Source of the DNA: Accumulibacter sp.
Lineage (GTDB): Bacteria; Pseudomonadota; Gammaproteobacteria; Burkholderiales; Rhodocyclaceae
NCBI RefSeq assembly: GCF_023806635.1
Contig: NZ_JAMTDQ010000046.1
Coordinates: forward strand, 1-64,000
Length of the DNA: 64,000 nt
Reading direction: 5' to 3'
Shown: positions 25,198 to 36,824 of the stretch, one piece after another
Position numbering within the stretch: position 1 is the stretch's first letter
Layout: each line of letters begins with the position of its first letter
Notes under the pieces: generated by a model
What the model saw: only the letters and a program-made list of their open reading frames with translations
The model's database searches: none
What the model was told of the DNA's origin: nothing
Translations under genes and position numbers: made by a program

Positions 25198-26433
25198 TCA
25201 CAGGAAGTGGAATGGCGGCTCGGGCGAGCGGCCGCTGATGATGTCGGCGAGGGCGGCGCCGGAGCCACAGGCCATCGTCCAGCCGAGCGTCCCATGGCCG
25301 GTGTTGAGATACAGATTGGCGATTGGCGAGCGCCCGACAAGCGGCACGTTGGACGGTGTCGCAGGCCGCAGACCGGCCCAGAACTCGATCTCGCCGGCCG
25401 GCCGCAGGTCGGGAAAGAGTTGCCTCGCACGTGCCATGAGCGCCTGGCAGCGCACCGGGTTGAGCGCGGTGTCGTAGCCATTGAACTCGGCCGTGCCGGC
25501 GATTCGCAGGCGCTGCCCGAGGCGGGAAAAGACGATCCTGTGCGCGTCGTCGATCAGGCTGACGGTCGGGGCGACACTGTCCACCGCCAGCGGAACGGTC
25601 GCCGAGTAGCCCTTCGCCGGGTAGACCGGCAGGCGCAGACCGAGCGGCCGCAGCAACAAGGGCGTGTAGCTGCCGAGAGCAGCCACGTAGGCGTCCGCCT
25701 GGTGCTGCTCGCCGCCGGCAAGAACGCACTGTACCCTGCCGCCAGCAGTACGCAGCGCAGCAACGGTGACCCCGTAGCGGAAGACCACGCCGGCCGCCGC
25801 GCAGTGTTCTGCCAGCTGCTGCGTGAATCGGTGCGCGTCACCCGACTCGTCGGCGGCCGTGAAGTCGGCACCGACCAGCAGCGGGCGCGCTGACGCCAGT
25901 GCGGGCTCGACGGCGACGCACTCATCCACGCTCAGGGGACGACGATCGCAACCGTGCCCGCGCATCATCGCCGCGGCACCGAGCGCCGCCGCGAAATCGC
26001 GACGATCGGTGTACAGGTGCAGGATTCCCCGTTCGAGCTGATCGTAGGCCAGTGGCAGTTCGGCGCGCAGCGCCTGCAGCTGGCGTCGGCTGTAGAGCGC
26101 CAGGCTGACGATCTGGCGCGTGTTGGCGCGCGTGCGCCGTGGCGAGCACTCGCGCAGGAAGCGCAGCGCCCAGTCGAGCAGGGCGGCATCACGGCGCAGC
26201 CGGAAGAGCAGCGGCGAATCCTCGCGCCACATCCAGGCGAGCGCACGCAGGGGAGTATGCGGATTGGCCCACGGTTCGGCGTGCGACACCGAGATCTGGC
26301 CGCCGTTGGCAAAGCTGGTTTCCATCCCTGCCGCCGGCTGGCGGTCGAGGACGCAGACCTCGTGGCCAGCGCGGGAGAGATACCAGGCCGTGCAGACGCC
26401 GACGACGCCGGCACCGAGGATAAGCACTTTCAA
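25198..26433 (-). CDS. dadA: D-amino acid dehydrogenase
   Basis: 411 aa FAD-dependent oxidoreductase of the DadA type (E. coli 432 aa). The ADP-binding motif I-L-G-A-G-V-V-G-V is at residues 5-13. S-F-A-N-G-G-Q-I-S is the FAD-contact segment typical of DadA, and the C-terminal G-H-G-T-L-G-W-T-M closes the FAD site. DadA oxidatively deaminates D-amino acids such as D-alanine, passing electrons to the respiratory chain. No alanine racemase (dadX) gene is adjacent, unlike the classical dadAX operon. Confidence 0.9.
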   Translation of the reverse strand: MKVLILGAGVVGVCTAWYLSRAGHEVCVLDRQPAAGMETSFANGGQISVSHAEPWANPHTPLRALAWMWREDSPLLFRLRRDAALLDWALRFLRECSPRRTRANTRQIVSLALYSRRQLQALRAELPLAYDQLERGILHLYTDRRDFAAALGAAAMMRGHGCDRRPLSVDECVAVEPALASARPLLVGADFTAADESGDAHRFTQQLAEHCAAAGVVFRYGVTVAALRTAGGRVQCVLAGGEQHQADAYVAALGSYTPLLLRPLGLRLPVYPAKGYSATVPLAVDSVAPTVSLIDDAHRIVFSRLGQRLRIAGTAEFNGYDTALNPVRCQALMARARQLFPDLRPAGEIEFWAGLRPATPSNVPLVGRSPIANLYLNTGHGTLGWTMACGSGAALADIISGRSPEPPFHFL

Positions 26434-26485
26434 GGCGGCGAGCGCCGCTGCTCAGGCGTCGTCGAGCGGCCGGAACGGCGCGACT

Positions 26486-28921
26486 TCAAGCGGCCTGCCC
26501 CTGCTCACGGGCAATGCGGATCACCTCTGGCAGGCGGCGAAGACTGCGCATCAATCGCGCCAGAGCGGTGCGACCGGCCACCTGCACAGTGAAGTTGATC
26601 GTGGTATACAGGCCGGGATGCTTCTCGTCCATGTTGACATGGACGATGTTGATCCCCGACTGCGAGATTTCGGTCGCGATTCGCCCCAGGGCACCGACGG
26701 TGTTCTGCACCGTCAGGCGCAGGCGCACGCTGAACAGCCGGCCCGGCTCCGGCTCCCACTCGACGTCGATCCACTTCGCCGGCTTGGCGCTGCGCAGCTT
26801 GCGAATCGCCGGACAATCATGGGTATGGATCACCAGACCCTTGCCCTTCCAGATCGAACCGATGATCGGGTCACCGGGGATCGGTTGACAGCACGGGGCA
26901 AACTGCACGGCCATTCCCTCACTGCCGCGAATGACCAGCGATGCGGGCGCCCTGGCCTGCGCCGGTGACGAATCCTCGCGCGCCAGCAGACGACGGGCAA
27001 CGACCCCGGCGAGACGAAAACCGAGTCCGATATCGGTATACACTTCCTTGATCAGCTTGTTGCCGGAATCGCGCAGGACGTTCTTCCAGCTCGACACCGG
27101 CAGTTCGGAAGCGGCCACACCGAGTGCCCGCAGCTCCTGATCGAGCATCTTCTCGCCCAGCAGCGTCGACTCGTCATGCTGGACGCTCTTGAGGTAGTGG
27201 CGGATCTTGCTGCGCGCACGACCGGTCTTGACCGTATTCAGCCACGCCAGGCTTGGATGCGCATCGGCTGCCGTGACGATCTCGACCCGGTCGCCGTTGG
27301 TCAGCTCGGTGACCAGCGGCATTGGCTGGAAGTTGATGTTGGCGGCGACACAGTGGTTGCCGATGTCCGAATGCACCGCGTACGCGAGATCGATCGCCGT
27401 CGCGCCGCGCGGCAGCGCAATGATCCTGCCCTTCGGCGTGAAGACGTAGATCTCGTGCGGAAACAGGTCGACCTTGACATGCTCGAGGAAATCGCCCGAC
27501 TCGTCGCTGGTACTCTGCAGGTCGAGCAGCGAGTGGAACCAGGTGGAAGTCTTCTGTTGCAGTTCAGCGCCAAAGTGCTCGCTGTCCTTGTACAACCAGT
27601 GCGAGGCAATGCCTTCCTGCGCCAGGTTGTCCATCGCCTCGGTGCGAATCTGCAACTCGAAGGGGGTGCCGTGCGGGCCGATCAGAGTCGTGTGCAGCGA
27701 CTGGTAACCGTTCTGTTTCGGGATCGCGATGTAGTCCTTGAACTTCCCCGGCACCGGCTTGTAGAGCGCGTGCAGGACGCCGAGCGCAACGTAGCAGGTC
27801 GTCTCGTCGCCCACCAGCACACGAAAGCCGTAGACGTCGAGCACTTGCGAGAACGACAGCCGCTTGTCGAGCATCTTGCGGTAGATCGAATACAGGCTCT
27901 TCTCGCGACCAGAGGTGCGTGCCTCGATGCCCGCCTCCTGCAGCCGCCTGCTGATGCCGTCGAGGATGCGCGACAGGAGTTCGCGCCGGTTGCCGCGCGC
28001 TGCCTTCAGTGCACGCGCCAGGACGCGCGCGCGCAGCGGATAGATGAGCTGGAAGGAGAGATCCTGCAGTTCGTGGTAGAGCTTGTTGAGGCCCAGCCGG
28101 TTGGCGATCGGCGCGTAGATCTCCAGTGTCTCGCGGGCGATGCGGCGGCGCTTGTCCGGCCGCACGGCAGCCATGGTCTGCAGGTTGTGGTGGCGATCGG
28201 CGAGCTTGATCAGGACGACGCGCAGATCACGCGCCATCGCCATCAGCATCTTGCGGAAGTTCTCGGCCTGCGCTTCCTCGGCCGACTGGAATTCGAGCTT
28301 GTCGAGCTTCGACAGGCCATCGACGAGATCGGCAACCGGCTTGCCGAAGCGTTCGGCGATGGTGCTCTTGCTGACCGGGGTGTCCTCCATCACGTCGTGC
28401 AGAAGAGCGGCGATCACCCCCTCGACGTCCATCTGCCATTCGGCGATCTCGCCGGCGACTGCCAGCGGGTGCGTGATGTAGGGCTCGCCCGACTGCCTCT
28501 TCTGCCCCCGATGCGCAGCCTCGCTGAAACGATAGGCCTCCTCGACGAGTTCAACCTCTTCCGGTGGCAGATACACCAAGCTGTCGATGAAGACCCGGTA
28601 GGCGGGATCGTCCTCGGCGGAAAGAGGCGCTTCGGGGGTTTCCTGCAGCACGGGTTCCGCCTCCGCAGCAGCGTCGACGCTGGCTGGTGCAGGTGGCGCG
28701 AGTGCCGCCTCGTCACTCACCGAAACCACCGGCTTGCTCTCGACAACGGGTGCGTCAGGCACGCCGGTCGCCGCTTCCTGCGACACATCCGGCCGCAGCG
28801 GCCGCCCGTCGCCGCATCCGGGCCCGCCAGGTTTGCCGACGACAGGCTCTGCCGGCCCACCTGCCGCGTCGAGAGCAGCCGCCGCGGCAGCGGCCACTTC
28901 GCTCCGAGCACCGGCGTCCAT
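26486..28921 (-). CDS. spoT: Bifunctional (p)ppGpp synthetase/hydrolase SpoT
   Basis: 811 aa, longer than E. coli SpoT (702) because of an N-terminal Ala/Pro/Glu-rich extension of about 105 residues. The HD hydrolase domain follows, with L-L-H-D-V-M-E-D-T near residue 175 intact. The RelA/SpoT synthetase domain (Y-S-I-Y-R-K-M and K-D-Y-I-A-I-P-K-Q-N-G-Y-Q-S-L-H), the TGS domain (F-T-P-K-G-R-I) and a C-terminal ACT domain complete the protein. Both hydrolase and synthetase motifs are preserved, so it should be bifunctional. It sits in the classical gmk-rpoZ-spoT order. AAGGCG precedes the ATG, but a start inside the extension cannot be excluded. Confidence 0.95.
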   Translation of the reverse strand: MDAGARSEVAAAAAAALDAAGGPAEPVVGKPGGPGCGDGRPLRPDVSQEAATGVPDAPVVESKPVVSVSDEAALAPPAPASVDAAAEAEPVLQETPEAPLSAEDDPAYRVFIDSLVYLPPEEVELVEEAYRFSEAAHRGQKRQSGEPYITHPLAVAGEIAEWQMDVEGVIAALLHDVMEDTPVSKSTIAERFGKPVADLVDGLSKLDKLEFQSAEEAQAENFRKMLMAMARDLRVVLIKLADRHHNLQTMAAVRPDKRRRIARETLEIYAPIANRLGLNKLYHELQDLSFQLIYPLRARVLARALKAARGNRRELLSRILDGISRRLQEAGIEARTSGREKSLYSIYRKMLDKRLSFSQVLDVYGFRVLVGDETTCYVALGVLHALYKPVPGKFKDYIAIPKQNGYQSLHTTLIGPHGTPFELQIRTEAMDNLAQEGIASHWLYKDSEHFGAELQQKTSTWFHSLLDLQSTSDESGDFLEHVKVDLFPHEIYVFTPKGRIIALPRGATAIDLAYAVHSDIGNHCVAANINFQPMPLVTELTNGDRVEIVTAADAHPSLAWLNTVKTGRARSKIRHYLKSVQHDESTLLGEKMLDQELRALGVAASELPVSSWKNVLRDSGNKLIKEVYTDIGLGFRLAGVVARRLLAREDSSPAQARAPASLVIRGSEGMAVQFAPCCQPIPGDPIIGSIWKGKGLVIHTHDCPAIRKLRSAKPAKWIDVEWEPEPGRLFSVRLRLTVQNTVGALGRIATEISQSGINIVHVNMDEKHPGLYTTINFTVQVAGRTALARLMRSLRRLPEVIRIAREQGQAA

Positions 28922-28953
28922 GGCTGCGCCTTGGCAAATGGGTATGCGAAGGC

Positions 28954-29160
28954 TCAGGCCTGGCCGCGGTTGAGCACTTCCAGGCCGACCTTGCCGAGCG
29001 CGATCTCGCGCAGGGCCGTGACGGTCGGCTTGTCACGGTTGGCATCGATCAACGGCGATGCGCCGGCGGTGATCTGGCGCGCCCGGTAGGTGGCAGCCAG
29101 CGTCATCTGGAAACGGTTCGGAATGCGGTTCAGACAGTCGTCTACGGTCACTCTTGCCAT
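28954..29160 (-). CDS. rpoZ: RNA polymerase omega subunit
   Basis: 68 aa, somewhat shorter than E. coli omega (91 aa). The family core is clear: M-A-R-V-T-V-D-D-C at the start, then [15 protein letters not shown], and [11 protein letters not shown]. Omega helps assemble beta-prime into RNA polymerase and forms part of the ppGpp site 1, which fits its position between gmk and spoT. It is 32 bases upstream of spoT and 16 bases downstream of gmk on the minus strand. Confidence 0.96.
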   Translation of the reverse strand: MARVTVDDCLNRIPNRFQMTLAATYRARQITAGASPLIDANRDKPTVTALREIALGKVGLEVLNRGQA

Positions 29161-29176
29161 GCGTATCTCCGGGGGC

Positions 29177-29785
29177 TCAGATCATGGTTGCGAACAGGGT
29201 GGAATGTCGCCGACGCTGCGTGGCGCAGCGCAGTCGCGCCGCACGGGTCACCGCCAGCAGATCGTGCAGCGCACGTTGCAGGTCATCATTGATGATAACA
29301 TAGTCGAAATCGCCGACATGCCGCAACTCTTCCCGCGCCGCAGCCAGGCGACGCCTGATCGTGTCCGCGCTGTCGGTGGCGCGCGCGCTCAGCCGTCGCT
29401 CCAGTTCAGCCAGCGATGGCGGCAGGATGAAGATGCCGATCGCCTCCGGAAAGAGCCGCCGAACCTGTTGCGCGCCCTGCCAGTCGATCTCCAGCAGCAG
29501 GTCGCGACCGCCAAGCAGTGCGGCTTCGACGACACTTCGGGCGGTGCCATAGTAGTTCCCGTGGACTTCGGCCCACTCCAGGAAGCCGCCTGCAGCCACC
29601 AGGGCGCGGAACTCCGTAGCGCCGACGAAGTGATACTCTCGTCCGTCCTGTTCACCGCTGCGCGGTGCGCGGGTGCAGTGCGAGACGGAGACGTCAAGCG
29701 CCGGGTCGTGGTCCCGCAGCAGTCGCACCAGGGTCGTCTTGCCGGCGCCCGATGGCGCGCTGACGATGAAGAGCTGTCCGGTCAT
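29177..29785 (-). CDS. gmk: Guanylate kinase
   Basis: 202 aa; converts GMP to GDP with ATP. The P-loop [10 protein letters not shown] is at residues 9-18, followed by the GMP-binding segment [19 protein letters not shown]. The lid region and D-Y-V-I-I-N-D-D near the end are normal. The start at 29785 gives the usual [10 protein letters not shown]-terminus. First gene of gmk-rpoZ-spoT. Confidence 0.96.
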   Translation of the reverse strand: MTGQLFIVSAPSGAGKTTLVRLLRDHDPALDVSVSHCTRAPRSGEQDGREYHFVGATEFRALVAAGGFLEWAEVHGNYYGTARSVVEAALLGGRDLLLEIDWQGAQQVRRLFPEAIGIFILPPSLAELERRLSARATDSADTIRRRLAAAREELRHVGDFDYVIINDDLQRALHDLLAVTRAARLRCATQRRRHSTLFATMI

Positions 29786-29963
29786 GGGCTCGCTTCGATG
29801 AGGGATGCAGACCGTCCATTGTACTCGCCTGCCCGGGCTGTCGGAGCCCGCCAACAAACGGCAGGCGTTTCCGGTGTCCGCCTTCGACAGGCGTGGACTC
29901 GCTCCCGGCAACCGACGAAAATGGCGCTGTCTACTCTCGGTTCAATCAGCACGGAGCCACTCG

Positions 29964-30320
29964 ATGTCCCGCTGCCACCCGCCGGCAAACACCGCCCTGC
30001 TGCTTGCCGCCCTGGCGACGCCATACGCGCATGCGGCACTGCCACTCAAGATCGTCGGCTTCGACGACATGTCCTGCCGCGCCTGGGTGGCGTCAAGGAA
30101 CGATACGGAGCAGCGCGCGGTCTATGTCGCCTGGATCCGGGGCGTCCTCACCGGACACAATTACGCCAATCCGGGGCAGCAGGTATCGGCCATATCGAGC
30201 AACACGGTGGAACAGCATGTCGATCGCCACTGCAGCGAGAAACCGCAGGGCAGCTTCAGCGATGCCGCCCTGCGCCTGAGTGACCGCCTCTCCGGTCGCA
30301 ACGCGCCGATCACCAAGTAG
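29964..30320 (+). CDS. Small secreted protein of unknown function
   Basis: 118 aa from the ATG at 29964. An N-terminal signal peptide (hydrophobic L-L-L-A-A-L-A-T, cleavage plausible after A-H-A) is followed by a mature part of about 94 residues with two Cys that could form a disulfide. The pattern S-C-R-A-W, R-A-V-Y-V-A-W-I-R-G and a late C resembles the HdeA/Rap1a-like group of small periplasmic proteins, but the similarity is too weak for a functional call. It is read divergently from gmk. Confidence 0.65.
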   Translation: MSRCHPPANTALLLAALATPYAHAALPLKIVGFDDMSCRAWVASRNDTEQRAVYVAWIRGVLTGHNYANPGQQVSAISSNTVEQHVDRHCSEKPQGSFSDAALRLSDRLSGRNAPITK

Positions 30321-30456
30321 GGCGGGAAACGACGGGGCGACAGACCACCACCGATCGGGAGAACGAGCACATGAACACCACTGGCAGCAGCGGCACGTGG
30401 GCACCCTGCGCGCCATCCATGGCCTTGCCACGTCATTGGCCGGGCGGAGCGGACCG

Positions 30457-30936
30457 ATGAACGAAATCCTGTGGATCGTCGCCTTCGCGGCCATGCTGCT
30501 CGGGCTGCTCGGTGTCTTTCTGCCGCTGCTGCCCGGCGTACCGCTGCTCTTCGGCGGCATGCTGCTGGCCGCGTGGCTCGACGACTTCGCGCGCATCGGC
30601 GTGCCAACGCTGATCCTGCTCGCCGTGATGACGCTGGCCGCGTGGCTGGGCGAGACGCTCGCCTCCGTCTGGGGCGTCAAGCGCGCCGGCGCCAGCGGCA
30701 TGGCGATCGCCGGTGCCGGCGTCGGAGCGCTGCTCGGCTTGTTTCTCGGCCTGCCGGGCCTGATCCTCGGGCCGATCCTCGGTGCCGTCTGCGGCGAATA
30801 CCTCGCGCGCCGCGATCAGCGCCGCGCCGCCCGCGCCGGCGTCGCCGCCGGCATCGGTTTTCTCGTCGCCATCGTCGCCAAGCTGGCGATCGCCGTGACC
30901 ATGCTCGCCGTCTTCGTCTTCGCCTGGTTTGCCTGA
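30457..30936 (+). CDS. DUF456 family membrane protein
   Basis: 159 aa integral membrane protein from the ATG at 30457. Four to five hydrophobic segments are rich in Gly, with G-V-F-L-P-L-L-P-G-V-P-L-L in the first helix and G-L-P-G-L-I-L-G-P-I-L-G-A-V-C-G-E in the third, both diagnostic of DUF456. The function of the family is unknown. Its end lies 56 bases from the convergent mobA gene. Confidence 0.86.
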   Translation: MNEILWIVAFAAMLLGLLGVFLPLLPGVPLLFGGMLLAAWLDDFARIGVPTLILLAVMTLAAWLGETLASVWGVKRAGASGMAIAGAGVGALLGLFLGLPGLILGPILGAVCGEYLARRDQRRAARAGVAAGIGFLVAIVAKLAIAVTMLAVFVFAWFA

Positions 30937-30992
30937 CTCCGCGGAGAGCCGAGGCGGCGATCACGCGGCCTGGTGAGCCACGCTGACTGGCG

Positions 30993-31631
30993 TCACCGCC
31001 TGCCTGTGTCGCTGCACGGACTGCCTTGCGTGCATCGCCGTGGCGCCGCCAGACGGGCGCTGCCTTGCAGGTCTGCGCTGCTGTTGATGTTGGCAAAGGC
31101 TGCCGGCTGATCTTCGAAGCCCACTTCGACCAACGGCAGCGAATTCAGCCAGCGCTCGATCCGCCGCCCGCCAGCGGCAAGATGCTCGCTCAGCGCGGGC
31201 AGGACGGTGCGCCGGCACAGGCAGAAGACCGGCTGCACCCGCCCCAGGCTGCGCGCGACCGCCAGTTCGGCGCCGCTCTCGTCGAGCGCGGCGCGCAAAC
31301 GTGCGACCAGATCGCTTGGCAGGAACGGCGAATCGCAGGGAACCGTCGCGACCAGGGGATGTCGGGCGACCGACAGCGCCGCATGCAGCCCGGCCAGCGG
31401 GCCGGCAAAGCCGGCCATGCGGTCGGCCACGACGCGATGACCGAAGGCGGCGTAGCGTTCGGCGTTGCGGTTGGCGTTGATCAGCAGTTCGTCCACCTGC
31501 GGCGCCAGACGCTCGATCGCCCAGCCTGCCAGCGGCCGGCCTTCGAACTCCAGCAGCCCCTTGTCGACGCCACCCATCCGCCGCCCCAGACCGCCGGCGA
31601 GGACGACGCCACTGATCCCGCAAGTGTTCAT
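30993..31631 (-). CDS. mobA: Molybdenum cofactor guanylyltransferase
   Basis: 212 aa nucleotidyltransferase that joins GTP to Mo-molybdopterin, making the MGD form used by DMSO-reductase family enzymes. V-V-L-A-G-G-L-G-R-R-M-G-G-V-D-K-G at the N-terminus is the GTP-binding loop, and P-C-D-S-P-F-L carries the Mg-binding Asp. The start at 31631 gives the expected short lead into the loop. The gene is monocistronic here and converges on the DUF456 gene. Confidence 0.93.
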   Translation of the reverse strand: MNTCGISGVVLAGGLGRRMGGVDKGLLEFEGRPLAGWAIERLAPQVDELLINANRNAERYAAFGHRVVADRMAGFAGPLAGLHAALSVARHPLVATVPCDSPFLPSDLVARLRAALDESGAELAVARSLGRVQPVFCLCRRTVLPALSEHLAAGGRRIERWLNSLPLVEVGFEDQPAAFANINSSADLQGSARLAAPRRCTQGSPCSDTGRR

Positions 31632-32031
31632 GCGCGCGATTCTACGGCAGCTTGCCGCTCGCCACGGATCCTTGTCGGCAAGCACGGGCGCCAGCGCGAG
31701 GGCCACAGAGGTTGTGAATAAATCTACTGCGCGACCCATCTGCTGCGTTGCTCAGTCGCTCACTCCTCGCCTATCCACTTGATATGTCTCGTCGTTCGCT
31801 CCATCGCGCCTTGCATCTCGGCCTGCTCGCGACGATTTCTTCACAACCTCACAGCGGCGCCACGGCCGGATGCCGCCAGCCCGACCGGCATGTGGCCGGC
31901 AGAAATCCACCAGCCGGTCTAGAATGAGGCTGCCGCATCCGCGTGCCCGTCCGGGAACTGCTGCCTGCCGGTCGGCCAGCCGACGCCGCGGACTCCTGCC
32001 GTATCGACCCTCTCTCCGAAAGCTCACAGCC
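31632..32031. other. 400-bp intergenic region between divergent mobA and CoA transferase genes
   Basis: Contains the MITE-like element described separately (31708-31850). The remaining about 180 bases before the CoA transferase start and 76 bases next to mobA show no convincing protein-coding stretch. I could not identify a clear promoter. Confidence 0.6.
31708..31850. repeat. 143-bp MITE-like element with 17-bp terminal inverted repeats
   Basis: The left end GAGGTTGTGAATAAATC (31708-31724) and the inverse of the right end (31834-31850) match at 16 of 17 bases. The trinucleotide ACA directly flanks both ends, as a short target duplication would. The interior has a lower GC content and different base composition from its surroundings and encodes no transposase. 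These traits define a nonautonomous miniature inverted-repeat element. Similar sequences are, to my recollection, dispersed in betaproteobacterial genomes, but copy number cannot be assessed from one window. Confidence 0.75.
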
Positions 32032-33195
32032 ATGCGACCCTCCCCTCTCGCCGGCCTGCGCGTGCTCGATCTGACGCGCCTGTTGCCGGGCCCGCTTGCC
32101 AGCATGCACCTCGCCGATCTCGGCGCCGACGTGATCAAGATCGAAGACACCGGAGCCGGTGACTATGCGCGCAGCGCCGGCGCGGTACACGGTGCCGTCA
32201 GCTACTTCCAGCTGGTCAATCGCAACAAGCGCAGCCTCAGGCTCGACCTCAAGCAGGCAGCTGGCGTGAACGCGTTCATGCGCCTGGCGACGACCGCCGA
32301 CGTGATTCTCGAAGGCTTCCGACCCGGCGTGGTAGACAAGCTGGGGATCGGCTACGCGGCGGTGGCGGCGATCAACCCGCGCATCGCCTACTGCGCGATC
32401 ACCGGCTACGGCCAGGACGGCCCCTACCGGGACCGCGCCGGGCACGACCTCAACTACCTCGGCTACTGTGGTCTGCTCGACCAGATCGGCACTGTCGGCG
32501 GTGCGCCGGCGATCCCCAACTTCCAGATCGGCGACCTGCTCGGCGGTTCGCTGAGCGCGTTGGTCGGCGTCCTCGCCGCAGTCATCGACGCGCGCACGAC
32601 GGGCCACGGTCGCTACGTCGATGTTTCGATGACCGACGCCGTCTTCGCCCACACGCTGTTCCCGCTGCTCGCCGTCCTCGGTCTCGGGCATGCCGTGCCA
32701 CGCGGCGAGGACGTCCTCTCGGGCGGCATGCCGAGCTACGGCGTCTACGCGACGAGCGACGGCCGCCATCTCGCGGTCAGCGCGATGGAGCCCAAGTTCT
32801 GGCAAACGCTCTGTACCACCATCGGACGTCCCGATCTCGCCCCCTTCGCCTTCGCCTCCGGCAGCGAAGGCCAGCGTGTCCGCCTCGAGCTCGAGGCTGC
32901 ATTCGCCAGCCGCAGCCTGGCTGAATGGAGCACCGTGTTCGACCGGGTGGACTGTTGCGTGACCCCGGTCCTGCGCTTCGAGGAGAGCATGGAGAACGAA
33001 CACCTGCAGGCCCGCGGCATGCTCGTCGACGTCGATGGCGTGCGCCAGTTCGCGCCGCCGTTCAAGCTCAGCGAACTGCCCTTCGCCGTCCGCCTGCCAG
33101 CACCCGAGGCCGGCGAGCACAGCGACGAGATCCTTTTGGCAAACGGATTCAGCAACGACGAGATCGCGGGCCTGCGCGCGCAGAAGGTGATCTGA
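32032..33195 (+). CDS. CaiB/BaiF family CoA transferase (AMACR-like)
   Basis: 387 aa from the ATG at 32032. Class III CoA transferase/racemase fold with L-A-G-L-R-V-L-D-L-T-R-L-L-P-G-P at the N-terminus, D-V-I-K-I-E-D, N-R-N-K-R-S-L and G-Q-D-G-P-Y. The sequence is closest in feel to alpha-methylacyl-CoA racemases: G-H-D-L-N-Y-L keeps the His/Asp of the racemase active site, and the protein is shorter than formyl-CoA transferase (about 430 aa). Substrate not determinable. Monocistronic. Confidence 0.88.
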   Translation: MRPSPLAGLRVLDLTRLLPGPLASMHLADLGADVIKIEDTGAGDYARSAGAVHGAVSYFQLVNRNKRSLRLDLKQAAGVNAFMRLATTADVILEGFRPGVVDKLGIGYAAVAAINPRIAYCAITGYGQDGPYRDRAGHDLNYLGYCGLLDQIGTVGGAPAIPNFQIGDLLGGSLSALVGVLAAVIDARTTGHGRYVDVSMTDAVFAHTLFPLLAVLGLGHAVPRGEDVLSGGMPSYGVYATSDGRHLAVSAMEPKFWQTLCTTIGRPDLAPFAFASGSEGQRVRLELEAAFASRSLAEWSTVFDRVDCCVTPVLRFEESMENEHLQARGMLVDVDGVRQFAPPFKLSELPFAVRLPAPEAGEHSDEILLANGFSNDEIAGLRAQKVI

Positions 33196-33230
33196 TGCCG
33201 CCGCCGGCAGCGGTTCGGGGTTCGCTTCGG

Positions 33231-33247
33231 CGACACGACCCGTGTCG
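33231..33247. terminator. Short hairpin between convergent genes
   Basis: CGACACG and CGTGTCG pair perfectly (7 bp) around a three-base loop, 35 bases after the CoA transferase stop and about 50 bases beyond the end of the minus-strand small gene region. There is no T-run. It could act in either direction as a weak terminator. Confidence 0.35.
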
Positions 33248-33350
33248 GCGGGCCCTCTCCGCTCAGGGTCCGCTCGCAGCAAGATCCCGCCGAGGGACGC
33301 TACGACGGCTGCGCCTTCTCATTCTCGAGGCCCTTGGCGGTGATCTCCTC

Positions 33351-33584
33351 CTAAAGGTTCGCCATCTTGGCCGCCAGTTCCAGGTACTCGGGATGCTCGC
33401 AGACGACCTTTTGCGCCGCCTGCATGTCACCAAAGACCCGCTCGAGAAAGGCGATGTCGAGTTCGTCCAGTCTCTCTCCGCCATCGACTTTTGCCTTGAG
33501 GTCGAGTGCTCGAGGTAGACGCTCCCGTTCCAGTCGTTCCAGAATGACTGTCGCAAGGCCCAGACTATCGGATTCCTGACTCAT
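33351..33584 (-). CDS. Small conserved-looking cytoplasmic protein with in-frame amber stop before a coding-like tail
   Basis: 77 aa, soluble and helical, with no recognisable catalytic motif. A strong GAGGAGGG lies six bases before the ATG at 33584. The reading frame stops at TAG (33351-33353), but the same frame continues for 16 sense codons to a second TAG at 33300-33302. The extra codons would read E-E-I-T-A-K-G-L-E-N-E-K-A-Q-P-S, which looks like a natural C-terminal helix, so the first TAG may be a nonsense mutation of a Tyr codon or a readthrough site. No function is assigned. Confidence 0.7.
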   Translation of the reverse strand: MSQESDSLGLATVILERLERERLPRALDLKAKVDGGERLDELDIAFLERVFGDMQAAQKVVCEHPEYLELAAKMANL

Positions 33585-34016
33585 CGCACCCTCCTCTCGG
33601 GTCATGGCAGCGAACCGAACGGCGCGGTTGCACGCCGCTCCGCTGCCGGGATCAACAAAGCTCGAGCGACGAATCATGCCAGCTTCCGGTAGCCGCAGGC
33701 AATAGGACTCCTTCGCCGCGGCTGAGGCGATCCCTGAAGGCACGTCACATGCCGTTACAGAAGGGAACACAGCGGCAACAGACGGCCCTGCCGGCAGTTG
33801 CTACTCTTCGTCCCGTCGCTGCCACGCTCTCCTCCCCCCTCCTCCGCATGGCGGCGATGCAGCACCCGGCCCGCGCAGCCCTCCCTCTGTGCGGGCCTTT
33901 CCACGTTCTGGCAGGAGAAAATCTGCCAATCCCGACAACCTGCGAGGCCATTTGCCGGCCACGGCGCGCCACTGCGAGCCGCCAGCCCGGCAGCCATGAG
34001 CCGGATGGAGCGCGCA
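33585..34016. other. 432-bp divergent intergenic region upstream of the M16 protease
   Basis: No convincing gene. A hairpin at 33869-33896 pairs GCCCGCGCAG with CTGTGCGGGC (one G-U wobble, eight-base loop) and is followed by CTTTCC. It looks like a terminator or leader structure about 120 bases before the protease start. No other structure was recognised. Confidence 0.5.
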
Positions 34017-36758
<2,742 letters not shown>

Positions 36759-36824
36759 GTGCTGAATCCCTGCGTCACTGAGTCGCTTGCGGCAGCGGCG
36801 AACGAGCCCGGCGGGAATGCGAGC

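Noticed and set aside
31752..32150. Minus-strand open frame covering part of the MITE-like element
   Set aside because: It spans the repeat and the start of the CoA transferase gene without a start signal or domain; probably not a gene.
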